From contig NZ_CP114904.1 in assembly GCF_027497215.1 (NCBI RefSeq), positions 1,240,001-1,304,000 on the forward strand: 64,000 nucleotides of DNA, written 5' to 3'. This document shows, in pieces, positions 44,316 to 51,675 of this stretch. The position numbers were made by a program, and so were the translations under genes. Every line of letters begins with the position of its first letter. Position 1 is the first letter of the stretch. Source of the DNA: Micromonospora sp. WMMD812. GTDB taxonomy: Bacteria > Actinomycetota > Actinomycetes > Mycobacteriales > Micromonosporaceae. Under the pieces are notes generated by a model, which was given only the letters and a program-made list of their open reading frames with translations, made no database searches and was not told where the DNA came from.

Positions 44316-44972
44316 TCAGCCGGCCTCCCACGACTCCACGATTGCGGGGTGGCGGGGGTCGTCGACCCGGACCACGACGTCGGCGAAGGAGGCCGGCACG
44401 ACCTCCTCGGCGTACCGGTCGAACGCTGGCAGCGTCCAGCGCTGTTCGGGGTCGGTGCGGCGGCGCAGCGCGGCCGGCGAGAGCGCCAGGTGGACGGTCA
44501 CGTCGAAGGGCAGCCCGCCGCCGAGCAGCAGCGACCCGCTGACCAGCACCACCCCGCCGGGCGGCAGCGGGACGTACCCGGCCCGGCTGGCCCGGTCCGC
44601 CGCGGCATCCCAGAGCGAGGGCAGCAGCTCCCCGGAGCCGCCCGGGCCGGCCGGGTCGAGGACTTCGCGGCGAAGCCCGGCCTCGTCCATCCACCCCTCG
44701 TAGTACGCGTCCGGGTTGGTGCGGCCGTGCTCCAGCCGGAGCGACGCGGGGCGCAGGAAGTCCGCGGCGAGCACGTGCAGCACCGGATGCCCACGGGCGC
44801 GCAGCGGGTCGACCAGCGCGGCCGCCAGGTCCTCGGGACGGGCGGCGGCGGGACCGTCCACGCCGACCCGCAGCCGGCCCGCGTCGGCCGTCGCGACCCG
44901 GTCGGCCTGCTCGGCCAGCCGGTCGGTCAGCTCGGTGACGAGCAGCTCGGGCGAGATGGGACGGACGCGCAC
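44316..44972 (-). CDS. Uridine-kinase-like protein with decayed P-loop
   Basis: A 218-aa protein resembling actinobacterial uridine kinase-like NTPases. The expected P-loop after RVGVDG would be G-x-x-x-x-GK(S/T); here it is GPAAARPEDLA, without Lys or Gly. Downstream blocks are kept: VLHVLAADFLRPASLRLEHGRTNPDAYYEGWMDEAGLRREVLDP and VVLVSGSLLLGG, FDVTVHLALSPAALRRRTDPEQRW. ATP binding is therefore doubtful. GTG 44972 is the chosen start. Confidence 0.75.
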   Translation of the reverse strand: MRVRPISPELLVTELTDRLAEQADRVATADAGRLRVGVDGPAAARPEDLAAALVDPLRARGHPVLHVLAADFLRPASLRLEHGRTNPDAYYEGWMDEAGLRREVLDPAGPGGSGELLPSLWDAAADRASRAGYVPLPPGGVVLVSGSLLLGGGLPFDVTVHLALSPAALRRRTDPEQRWTLPAFDRYAEEVVPASFADVVVRVDDPRHPAIVESWEAG

Positions 44973-45051
44973 CCGACCATCCTGCCGTCCGGGTGGAAGG
45001 CCGTGGTCGACGGGGCGCGGGTGGGCGGTGCGAGCCGGGTGGGCGGAGCGG

Positions 45052-45657
45052 TCAGCCGTTGCGTTCGACGGTGACCCGGGCGTCGTCGGCGAGCCGGTAG
45101 CCGACGCCGTAGACCGTGGTGACAAGGGGGACGTCGACGCCGACCTTGCCGCGCAGCCGACGCACGTGCACGTCGACGGTGCGTACGCCGGCGTGCTCGT
45201 AGCCCCAGACCGCGTTGAGCAGTTGGAGACGGGTGAACACCCGCCGGGGATGCGCGACCAGGTGCAGCAGCAGGTCGAACTCGAGCCGGGTCAGCGGCAG
45301 CGGCTCGCCGTCGCGCAGCACGGAGCGGGACGAGGCGAGGATGTGCAGGGCCGGCATCGTCGGGGCGAGCGGCCGGGGCGGCACCCGGTTGGCCGGCAGC
45401 GGCTCCGGCCGCCGCTCCAGGGGGACGTTGCTGGAGATCACGCACTCGCCGCGCTCGAGCATCTCCCGGGCGGCCTCGAGCAACCGGCGGGCCGGCGGGG
45501 TCAGCGACTCCTCGGCGGCGAGCGGGATGGAGAGCGTCACGGTGAGCACGGGCGCGGCCGTGTTCGCCGGCCGGCGCTGGCCGCCCGGGGGACGACCGGG
45601 GACCGCGGGTTGGGACGTATGCCATCCGGCGCGCGACGAGGCGGGGCTGACCGACAT
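45052..45657 (-). CDS. Orphan winged-helix regulator (OmpR/PhoB-type DNA-binding domain)
   Basis: A 201-aa protein without a receiver domain. The N-terminus (about 1-100) is variable. The C-terminal winged helix has RSVLRDGEPLPLTRLEFDLLLHLVAHPRRVFTRLQLLNAVWGYEHAGVRTVDVHVRRLRGKVG then VTTVYGVGYRLAD, the PhoB class. AAGGAGG, 4 bases before ATG 45657, sets the start. Similar orphan regulators in streptomycetes sense no phosphate. A deleted copy lies upstream at 46049-46185. Confidence 0.87.
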   Translation of the reverse strand: MSVSPASSRAGWHTSQPAVPGRPPGGQRRPANTAAPVLTVTLSIPLAAEESLTPPARRLLEAAREMLERGECVISSNVPLERRPEPLPANRVPPRPLAPTMPALHILASSRSVLRDGEPLPLTRLEFDLLLHLVAHPRRVFTRLQLLNAVWGYEHAGVRTVDVHVRRLRGKVGVDVPLVTTVYGVGYRLADDARVTVERNG

Positions 45658-46048
45658 GGTCCTCCTTGGCTGGTCCGGGTATCTCCCCACGGCCCGGGAC
45701 GCCGCTTCATCGATGCTTCCCGGCGCCCGTGCGAGGGTCAAGGGGCGGCTGCGTTGCATGAATGTGACAATTGACGAACACATCGGAGCCGGATGCTCGC
45801 TCTGCGTACGAGGCCTGATGATTACAGCAGAGCCGTCGAGATGACCCGATACGGGGGGTGCCCGCCCGGTTCACGTTCCGCGTCCGGGGCCACGCACCGC
45901 ACCGGCGAGGCGTGGCCGACCTGGGTCGGGCGCGCTCCCATGTGGAGCGGGGCGTCACGGGGGCGGGACACGTCGCGCGGCGGCACGCCGACGCGGCGCG
46001 CCCCGCGGACCGGGCGTGCCGCGTCGGCGTGGTCGTGCGGGTCGGCGC
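45658..46048. other. 391-bp intergenic region
   Basis: Without a gene. AT-richer sequence around 45750-45850 (AATGTGACAATTGACGAACACATC) probably contains the promoter for the winged-helix gene. The rest is ordinary GC-rich sequence between that gene and the pseudogene. Confidence 0.5.
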
Positions 46049-46185
46049 TCAGCGGCTGCGGTCCACGTCGATCCGGGCGTCGTCGGCGAGCCGGTAGCCG
46101 ACGCCGCAGTTCTGGAGCGGGCCGGTCCGGTCCGGTCGGCGCGGACCGGCGGGTGGGGCCGCGGGGAGCTGGCGACGACGGACAT
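46049..46185 (-). pseudogene. Internally deleted copy of the winged-helix regulator
   Basis: The complement keeps a strong ribosome site (AGGAGG), an ATG at 46185, MSVVASSP at the start, and at the 3' end GVGYRLADDARIDVDRSR and a stop. The end matches the neighbour's GVGYRLADDARVTVERNG. Only 137 bp separate start and stop, not a multiple of three, so the centre, including the DNA-binding helix, has been deleted and the frame broken. It is a tandem duplicate that decayed. Confidence 0.78.
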
Positions 46186-46237
46186 GGTGCCTCCTGTGAC
46201 GGCGGTACGCCCGCCACGCCCGGTGGAGCGTGGCGGT

Positions 46238-46726
46238 TCAGCGGAGCGCCCGGCCGGCGGTCACCGGGGACGCGAGAGGGGACGGGGGCAGGGCGGTCGG
46301 GCCGAGGGCGGGCAGGCCGGCGATCCGCCAGGCGGCGAACCCGCCGACGACGTCGGTGGCCCGGCGCAGCCCGAGGTCCTGGAGGGCCGCGGCGGCGAGC
46401 GACGAGGTGTAGCCCTCCTGGCAGATGATCACTACGGGCAGGTCGTAGCCGACCGCCTGGGGCAGCCGGGCCGGGCAGCGCGGGTCGAACCGCCACTCGA
46501 GGACGTTGCGCTCCACCGCGAGCGAGCCCGGCACGGCGCCGTGCGCGGCCCGCTGGGCGGCCGGGCGGATGTCGACGAGCAGCGCCCCCGACCGGTACGC
46601 CAGGTGCGCCCGCTCCGGGTCGAGCCGGTCGAGCCGGGCCCGGGCGTCGGCCAGGATCTCCTCGATGCCACGCGAGCCCGGCGGCGGCGCCGGGGCCGGA
46701 CAGCGGGTGGCGCTGGACTGGTGCAT
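46238..46726 (-). CDS. Rhodanese-like sulfurtransferase
   Basis: A 162-aa single rhodanese domain (about 25-150). The persulfide Cys is in VVIICQEGYTSSLAAAAL (about 100). Other blocks are GALLVDIRPAAQRAAHGAVPGSLAVERNVLEWRFDP and DVVGGFAAWRIAGLP. It lies 82 bp downstream of a cysteine dioxygenase gene in the same direction, so the two probably act in cysteine sulfur oxidation. ATG 46726 follows GGAAGG. Confidence 0.88.
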   Translation of the reverse strand: MHQSSATRCPAPAPPPGSRGIEEILADARARLDRLDPERAHLAYRSGALLVDIRPAAQRAAHGAVPGSLAVERNVLEWRFDPRCPARLPQAVGYDLPVVIICQEGYTSSLAAAALQDLGLRRATDVVGGFAAWRIAGLPALGPTALPPSPLASPVTAGRALR

Positions 46727-46807
46727 GGTCGGTTCCTTCCGATCAAGCGGGCGGGTGGAGGGGCGGCGGGCCCGGGCGCGGACGTGGCGCGCCCCGGTCG
46801 GCCGTGG

Positions 46808-47266
46808 TCACCAGGCGATGCCGGCCTCGGCCACCTCGGCGACCCGGAGCCGGCCGTCGGCGAGCGCGTAGCGGGTCATCCGCCGCAGGGCCGGGCGGTA
46901 GACGTGGACGCTGACCGCCGGCACGTCGCCGCGGTTGGTGACCTGGTGCACGTGCCGGACGCCGAAGCGCCGACCACTGCCGGCGGCGAGCCGGTGCGCG
47001 CGCAGCCGACCGCCGCCGACCGTCTCCTCGTTGAGGGCCCCGGCGAGGACCACGAAGGCACCCGCCGAGCCGCCGTGGTCGTGCAGGTCGGTGCCCTGGC
47101 CGGGCAGCCAGCTCAGCGCCCACACCTCGTGGTCTGCGGCGACGGCGAGCCGGGCGTACCAGCGTTCGGCGGGGTCGAAGCGCAGCGGCACCGGCCAGCC
47201 GGCCGGATCGGCCGCCCACCGGGCGGCGACGGCGAGCAGGTCGGGCTCCGGGCGGTCGCGCTTCAT
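46808..47266 (-). CDS. Cysteine dioxygenase-family protein
   Basis: A 152-aa cupin enzyme of the cysteine dioxygenase type, which oxidises cysteine to cysteine sulfinate with Fe(II). The iron His pair is in DLHDHGGSAGAF (H-x-H, about 58-60) and the third His in VRHVHQVTNRG (about 112). WALSWLPGQGTD and VSVHVYRPALRRM are further typical blocks. Thiol-dioxygenase substrate is inferred from the neighbour rhodanese. AGGAAG sets ATG 47266. A TAAACC/GGTTTA operator-like repeat lies 48 bp upstream. Confidence 0.85.
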   Translation of the reverse strand: MKRDRPEPDLLAVAARWAADPAGWPVPLRFDPAERWYARLAVAADHEVWALSWLPGQGTDLHDHGGSAGAFVVLAGALNEETVGGGRLRAHRLAAGSGRRFGVRHVHQVTNRGDVPAVSVHVYRPALRRMTRYALADGRLRVAEVAEAGIAW

Positions 47267-47313
47267 CGGGCTTCCTCGCGGGTCGTGCGGTACGGTCACC
47301 TCACCCTAGACGG

Positions 47314-47330
47314 TAAACCCTATCGGTTTA
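47314..47330. promoter_or_regulatory. Operator-like inverted repeat upstream of cysteine dioxygenase
   Basis: TAAACC (47314-47319) and GGTTTA (47325-47330) form a 6-5-6 inverted repeat in an AT-rich patch before the cysteine dioxygenase start. It may bind a sulfur-responsive repressor; no regulator gene is adjacent. Confidence 0.5.
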
Positions 47331-47374
47331 GTAGGTAATCCGCATGCTGGGACGCGCCGGGCCGCTCGCCCTGG

Positions 47375-47752
47375 TCAGCGGCGCGTCGGCGGCTCCACGC
47401 GGTAGCCCGGCACCGACGGCCAGCGGACCGTGAGCACCACCGACTCCTGTTCCGCGTACCAGCTGTGGTCGACGCCCCGCCCCCACACCACGTAGTCACC
47501 GGGAGCGCCGAGCACGACCGTGCGGTCCGGCAACTCGACCCGGAACCGGCCGCTGACCAGCACCAGCAGGGCGGTGCGCCGCTCGCCGGTCGCCCAGCGG
47601 GCACGCGCCTCCCCAACCGGATGCACGCCCCACTTCACCTCGACGTCGGTGCTGTGCCGCGGGTCGCCCGGCGGCATGAAGTGCCCCAGCAGCCAGCCCG
47701 CGTTGCGCGCGCCGTCGGCGCCCGCGTTGCCCACGTACACCCGCTCGTCCAT
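47375..47752 (-). CDS. Small cupin-fold protein
   Basis: A 125-aa protein with a beta-barrel pattern: VEVKWGVHPVGEARARWATGERRTALLVLVSGRFRVELPDRTVVLGAPGDYVVWGRGVDHSWYAEQESVVLTVRWPS. The cupin consensus G-D-Y-V-V-W and a single His (VDHSW) are kept, but the metal-binding set is incomplete, so it may bind a ligand rather than catalyse. GGGAGG sets ATG 47752. Divergent from the ankyrin gene. Confidence 0.75.
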   Translation of the reverse strand: MDERVYVGNAGADGARNAGWLLGHFMPPGDPRHSTDVEVKWGVHPVGEARARWATGERRTALLVLVSGRFRVELPDRTVVLGAPGDYVVWGRGVDHSWYAEQESVVLTVRWPSVPGYRVEPPTRR

Positions 47753-47804
47753 GATCCTCCCGGCCGAGGACCGTACCAGCCGCGGATCCGCCTAACCTGG
47801 ACCG

Positions 47805-48197
47805 GTGAGCGAGGAACTCGACGCCGAGACGCTGGCGTTCGCGCACCGGATGTTCGACCTGGCGCGGGCCGGCGCGACCGACGACCTGGCCGGCTACGTG
47901 GACGCTGGGCTGCCGGTCAACCTGACCAACGACAAGGGCGACACGCTGCTGATCCTGGCTGCCTACCACGCGCGTCCGGATACCGTGGCCGCGTTGCTCG
48001 CGCGGGGCGCCGACCACACCCGCGCCAACGACCGCGGGCAGACCGCACTGGCCGCGGCGGTCTTCCGCAGCAGCGCCGACGGCGTACGGGCCCTGCTCGA
48101 CGCCGGCGCCGACCCGGAGCACGGCAACCCGTCGGCCGTGGACACCGCCCGCTTCTTCGACCTGCCGGAGATGCTCGCCCTGCTGCGGACCGGCTGA
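47805..48197 (+). CDS. Ankyrin-repeat protein
   Basis: A 130-aa protein with three to four ankyrin repeats: DLAGYVDAGLPVNLTNDKGDTLLILAAYHARPDTVAALLARGAD, then DRGQTALAAAVFRSSADGVRALLDAGADPEHGNPSAVDTARFFD. It mediates protein contacts in the cytosol; partners unknown. GTG 47805 lies 6 bases after TAACCT and is probably leaderless. Confidence 0.9.
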   Translation: MSEELDAETLAFAHRMFDLARAGATDDLAGYVDAGLPVNLTNDKGDTLLILAAYHARPDTVAALLARGADHTRANDRGQTALAAAVFRSSADGVRALLDAGADPEHGNPSAVDTARFFDLPEMLALLRTG

Positions 48198-48236
48198 CAC
48201 CCGGCGGCGCGACGCCGCGCCCGGTATACAGGGGCG

Positions 48237-49196
48237 GTGGAGGATCCGCTGCCCGAGCAGATGCGCGCGGCCGGCACCGTGCTGCTGGCCTCGCTCGACG
48301 AAGAGGCGCGCGCCCGTGCCGCGTACCGCTTCGACGACGACGCGGCGCGGCGCTGGCTGGAGTACCGGCCCCGGCCGAGACCCGGCGTCTGCCTCGCCGA
48401 CCTGGACGTCGCCGGCCGCAAGGCCGCACACCGGCTGCTCGCGACGGCGCTGAGCCCGGCGGCGTACGCCCAGGCGATGGCGATCGTCGCGCTGGAGGAG
48501 GTGCTGGACCGGGCCGAGGGTTGGCGCCGGGGCCGGCACAGCGGCGACTACTGGGTGGCGGTCTTCGGCGACCCGGAGCGGGACGACCGCTGGGCCTGGC
48601 GGCTGGAGGGACACCACCTGTCGGTGAGCATGACGGTGGTGGACGACCAGGTCTCCCCCGCGCCCCTCTTCCTCGGCGCCAACCCGGCGGTGGTCCGGCA
48701 CGCCGGCTACCCGGTCTCCCGCCCGCTCGGCGCCGAGGAGGACCTCGGCCGCGCCCTGCTGGACGCGATGGGTCCGGCCGGCCGCGCCGCCGCGATCGTC
48801 GCCGACGAGGCGCCCGGGGACATCATCAGCGCCACCCGGCCCCGGGTCGACGGGCCCCTGGAGCCGCTCGGCGTGCCGGCGGACCGGCTCGGCCCGACCG
48901 GCCGGGCGCTGCTCGACCAGCTGGTCGCGGTCTACCTCGACCGGCTGCCGCCGGAACTGGCGATCCGGGAGGCGGGTCGGCTCGACGGTCGCGCGCTGCA
49001 CTTCGCCTGGGCCGGCCCGACGTGCCCCGGGCAGCGTCACTACTACCGCGTCCAGGGCGACGACCTGCTGATCGAGTACGACAACACCTCCGACGACGGC
49101 AACCACGCGCACACCGTGCTGCGCCGCCCGACGAGCGACTTCGGCGAGGACGTCCTGGCCGCCCACCACCAAACCCACCCCCACCCCCACCCCTGA
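48237..49196 (+). CDS. DUF3500 domain protein
   Basis: A 319-aa protein that matches DUF3500: VCLADLDVAGRKAAHRLLATALSPAAYAQAMAIVALEEVL (about 62-100), YWVAVFGDPERDDRWAWRLEGHHLSVSMTVVDDQVSPAPLFLGANPAVV (about 104-152) and FAWAGPTCPGQRHYYRVQGDDLLIEYDNTSDDGNHAHTVLRRP (about 260-300). The C-terminus HHQTHPHPHP is His-rich. The GTG start follows TATACA by 6 bases (leaderless). Function unproven. Confidence 0.87.
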   Translation: MEDPLPEQMRAAGTVLLASLDEEARARAAYRFDDDAARRWLEYRPRPRPGVCLADLDVAGRKAAHRLLATALSPAAYAQAMAIVALEEVLDRAEGWRRGRHSGDYWVAVFGDPERDDRWAWRLEGHHLSVSMTVVDDQVSPAPLFLGANPAVVRHAGYPVSRPLGAEEDLGRALLDAMGPAGRAAAIVADEAPGDIISATRPRVDGPLEPLGVPADRLGPTGRALLDQLVAVYLDRLPPELAIREAGRLDGRALHFAWAGPTCPGQRHYYRVQGDDLLIEYDNTSDDGNHAHTVLRRPTSDFGEDVLAAHHQTHPHPHP

Positions 49197-49241
49197 CACG
49201 CCCCTGACCCACCCCACCCCCACCCCCGGCCTCAGGGCGTC

Positions 49242-49296
49242 GATCATGAGGTTGACGGCAGGAAACCAGGCGATTCTCGCCGCAGACCTCATGATC
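49242..49296. repeat. REP-like palindrome, GATCATGAGGTTG type (copy 3)
   Basis: GATCATGAGGT (49242-49252) pairs with 49286-49296. The inner TGACGGC and GCCGCAG partly pair, with the same extra G seen in the 17893 copy. Confidence 0.78.
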
Positions 49297-49330
49297 AACG
49301 CCGATCCGGCGGGGGCGGGAGGGGGATCCG

Positions 49331-50098
49331 TCAGGGGCGGTGGGCTTCGATCAGGAAGCGGCGGGCGTGGGCGACGAAGGGGCCCTCGGCCCGGATCCGC
49401 CGGTGCAACGCGAGCAGTTCGGGGCGGTACCGGTCGACGGTGAAGCCGGGGACCGTCCAGACGACCTTGCGCAGGAACCAGACCACCGCGGCGATGTCGT
49501 GGAAGACCGTACGCAGGGTGGCCTCCCGCAGGTCGACCACGGTCAGGCCGGCGGCCCGGGCGGTGGCCACCGCCTGGTCCGGGTGCCGCTGGGCGGGCGG
49601 CGGCAGCGGGCCGAGGATCGCCTCGCTGAGTTCCCGCACGGTGCCCGCCCCGATCTGCTGGGACAGGAAGGTGCCCCCGGGCCGGAGCACCCGGGCGGTC
49701 TCCGCCCAGTCGGTGCGCACCGGGTGCCGGCTGACCACGAGGTCGAACGAGGCGTTCCGGAAGGGCAGCGGGGCGTCCGGGGTGACCGCCACGACGGTGG
49801 CGCCGAGGGGGCCGAGCGTCCGCCGGGCGACGGCGACGTTCGGCGGCCAGCCCTCGGTGGCCACCAGCAGCCGGGGCGGCCGGGGCATCTCGGCGAGCAC
49901 CTCGCCGCCGCCGGTGTCCACGTCCAGCGCCGCGTCGGCGTCCGCCATCCGGGCGGCCACCAACCGGGCGTACCCCCAGGGCGGGCGTTCCTCGGTGGCC
50001 CGGCCGGCCAGCCAGTCGAAGGCCCAGCCCTCGACCGGCGCGGCCGCGCCCTCGGCGATCAGCCGCGCGAAGTCCGGGTCGGTGGTCACTGTCTCCAC
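49331..50098 (-). CDS. Class I SAM-dependent methyltransferase
   Basis: A 255-aa methyltransferase. The nucleotide-binding loop is LDVDTGGGEVLAEM (about 60). RLLVATEGWPPNVAVARRTLGPLGATVVAV provides the second strand. ASFDLVVSRHPV and WAETARVLRPGGTFLSQQIG are the post-motifs. It acts on an unknown small molecule. GTG 50098 or 50089 could start it. Confidence 0.85.
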   Translation of the reverse strand: METVTTDPDFARLIAEGAAAPVEGWAFDWLAGRATEERPPWGYARLVAARMADADAALDVDTGGGEVLAEMPRPPRLLVATEGWPPNVAVARRTLGPLGATVVAVTPDAPLPFRNASFDLVVSRHPVRTDWAETARVLRPGGTFLSQQIGAGTVRELSEAILGPLPPPAQRHPDQAVATARAAGLTVVDLREATLRTVFHDIAAVVWFLRKVVWTVPGFTVDRYRPELLALHRRIRAEGPFVAHARRFLIEAHRP

Positions 50099-50153
50099 CC
50101 GGGCGAGCCTGCCCGCCCGGGTCCGCGCGGGCAACGGATTTCGGAACGCCGCG

Positions 50154-50654
50154 TCAGGGTCGGGGCGGGATGATCTCGGCGGTCGAGCCGGCGACGCCGG
50201 GCAGGGCGTCGAAGGTCGTCGCCTCGGCGCGGCCCTCGTCGAACTGGCGCACCAGTCGCGCGCCGAGCCGTACACCTACCCCGCCGACGGCGAGGGCGAT
50301 CACCTCGGTCACCAGCAGCACGACCGACGCGCCGCGCTGCGGTGAGTCGGCCCGGATCAGGCAGGACACCAGGAACAGCCCGGCCATCGCCACGTTCACC
50401 AGGTTGAACGTGACCGCGGTACGGCGGGTGCGGCCGCCGGGCACGTCCCACAGGTCGACCATGCCAGCCACCGCGGCCAGCGCGGCGGCGACCAGGGCGG
50501 CCACCGCCGTCCAGTAGCCGACCTCGCCGAGGAAGGCGGGCCCGCCCAGCACGTCGGTCAGGTCGAAGACGAGAGCGCTGACGAAGAGCCCGTACGGGAA
50601 CGTCACCAGCATCGGTTGGATCGGGTGCCCCTCGACCCGCAGCCGGCTCTCCAT
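50154..50654 (-). CDS. DUF2231 membrane protein
   Basis: A 166-aa four-span membrane protein. The DUF2231 opening HPIQPMLVTFPYGLFVSALVFDLTDVLGG is clear, followed by spans near 47-67 (WTAVAALVAAALAAVAGMVD), 83-101 and 110-130. Possible role in cation or heme transfer is speculative. ATG 50654 follows GGGGAGGG. Confidence 0.85.
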   Translation of the reverse strand: MESRLRVEGHPIQPMLVTFPYGLFVSALVFDLTDVLGGPAFLGEVGYWTAVAALVAAALAAVAGMVDLWDVPGGRTRRTAVTFNLVNVAMAGLFLVSCLIRADSPQRGASVVLLVTEVIALAVGGVGVRLGARLVRQFDEGRAEATTFDALPGVAGSTAEIIPPRP

Positions 50655-50753
50655 CGTGCCCTCCCCTGGTCGGCTCAGCTCCTGAGCTCAGGGTGCTACC
50701 CGGGCGCACCCGGGGCGAAACGGCACGGGACCGGACGCACCCACCCGCGCGAG

Positions 50754-51494
50754 TCAGCTCTCCCGGGGGCGGGAGACCGTGCGGACCAGCCGCTCGGCCA
50801 CCTCGCGCAGCGGGATGTCGAGCGAGGACGCGGCGCTGCGCAGCACGTCGAGCGCCTCCTCGGCGAGGCAGCCACGCTGCGTCATGATCACCCCGATGGC
50901 CTGTGCGACCACGCCGTCGTGCAGCAGCGCGGCGTCCCACTCACCGGCCAGCTTGAGCTGGCGGGCCCGGTCCCGGACGGCGGCCAGCAGCAGGCCGGCG
51001 TGCTCGGCGAGCAGCATGGCGGTCAGCTGGTGCTGGGTGGTGAGCACGTCGGAGGTGCCCGCGTACAGGTTGATCGCGCCGATCACGTGGTCGTCGACGT
51101 CGAGCGGGGCGGAGATCACGCCGCCGACGCCGAGGTCGACGGCGCGGGGCGTCCAGTCCGGCCAGCGCCGCTCCCGGCCCAGGTTCTCCGACAGCACCAT
51201 CTCCCGGCGCCGGATGGCGTCCATGCCCGGCGAGTCGGGGTCGTGCCGGGGATCGTCCAGGCCGGCCAGCCGCGGGTCGGAGGCCGCGCCGCCGGCCGGC
51301 TGACCGGCGCGCAGCACGGTGAAGCCGCACCAGCTCACGCCGGCCACGGCGTCCCGGCTGATCCGGACCAGCGCGGTCAGCGCCTCATCGAAATCGGTCA
51401 CGGCGATCAGGCCGGCGGTCAGTTCGCGCAGCAGCGCGGCGGTCTCCAGCGCCCCGACGGTAGCCACCACCGGTTGGGGTGTCTCCAGGTTCAC
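50754..51494 (-). CDS. GAF-ANTAR domain transcription antiterminator
   Basis: A 246-aa regulator. The GAF sensor domain covers about 20-165 (GVSWCGFTVLRAG, GVGGVISAPLDVDDHVIGAINLYAG). The ANTAR RNA-binding domain covers about 180-235 (HDGVVAQAIGVIMTQRGCLAEEALDVLRSAASSLDIPLREVAERLV). ANTAR proteins relieve termination by binding twin hairpins in mRNA; the target is unknown. GTG 51494 overlaps a 22-codon ORF as GTGA, with no other ribosome site. Confidence 0.92.
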   Translation of the reverse strand: MNLETPQPVVATVGALETAALLRELTAGLIAVTDFDEALTALVRISRDAVAGVSWCGFTVLRAGQPAGGAASDPRLAGLDDPRHDPDSPGMDAIRRREMVLSENLGRERRWPDWTPRAVDLGVGGVISAPLDVDDHVIGAINLYAGTSDVLTTQHQLTAMLLAEHAGLLLAAVRDRARQLKLAGEWDAALLHDGVVAQAIGVIMTQRGCLAEEALDVLRSAASSLDIPLREVAERLVRTVSRPRES

Positions 51495-51559
51495 CGGCGG
51501 AGCGCCTCCGCCTTCACGCGTGCCTCGGCACGCCCGGCCGATGCCGTCACCTGTGTCAT
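51491..51559 (-). CDS. 22-aa leader ORF coupled to the ANTAR gene
   Basis: ATG 51559 has GGGAGAGAG upstream and encodes 22 residues (MTQVTASAGRAEARVKAEALRR). Its stop overlaps the ANTAR start as GTGA. It looks like a translated leader that loads ribosomes onto the ANTAR gene; a regulatory role is inferred. Confidence 0.55.
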   Translation of the reverse strand: MTQVTASAGRAEARVKAEALRR

Positions 51560-51635
51560 CGTCTGCTCTCTCCCGAGTCTTCGGACCCGGCCTACTACCC
51601 GAGCGAACACGGGTCGAAACGGGCGCAAACGGAGG

Positions 51636-51663
51636 TCCGGCCGGCGGGGTAGCGCCGGCCGGA
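51636..51663. terminator. Terminator after secA2
   Basis: TCCGGCCGGCG (51636-51646) pairs perfectly with 51653-51663 around a 6-base loop, 13 bp past the secA2 stop. Confidence 0.65.
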
Positions 51664-51675
51664 ACCCCGTGGAGA

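Noticed and set aside
45858..46097. 79-codon + strand frame
   Set aside because: Arg/Ala/His-rich, overlaps the winged-helix pseudogene in antisense, no ribosome site.
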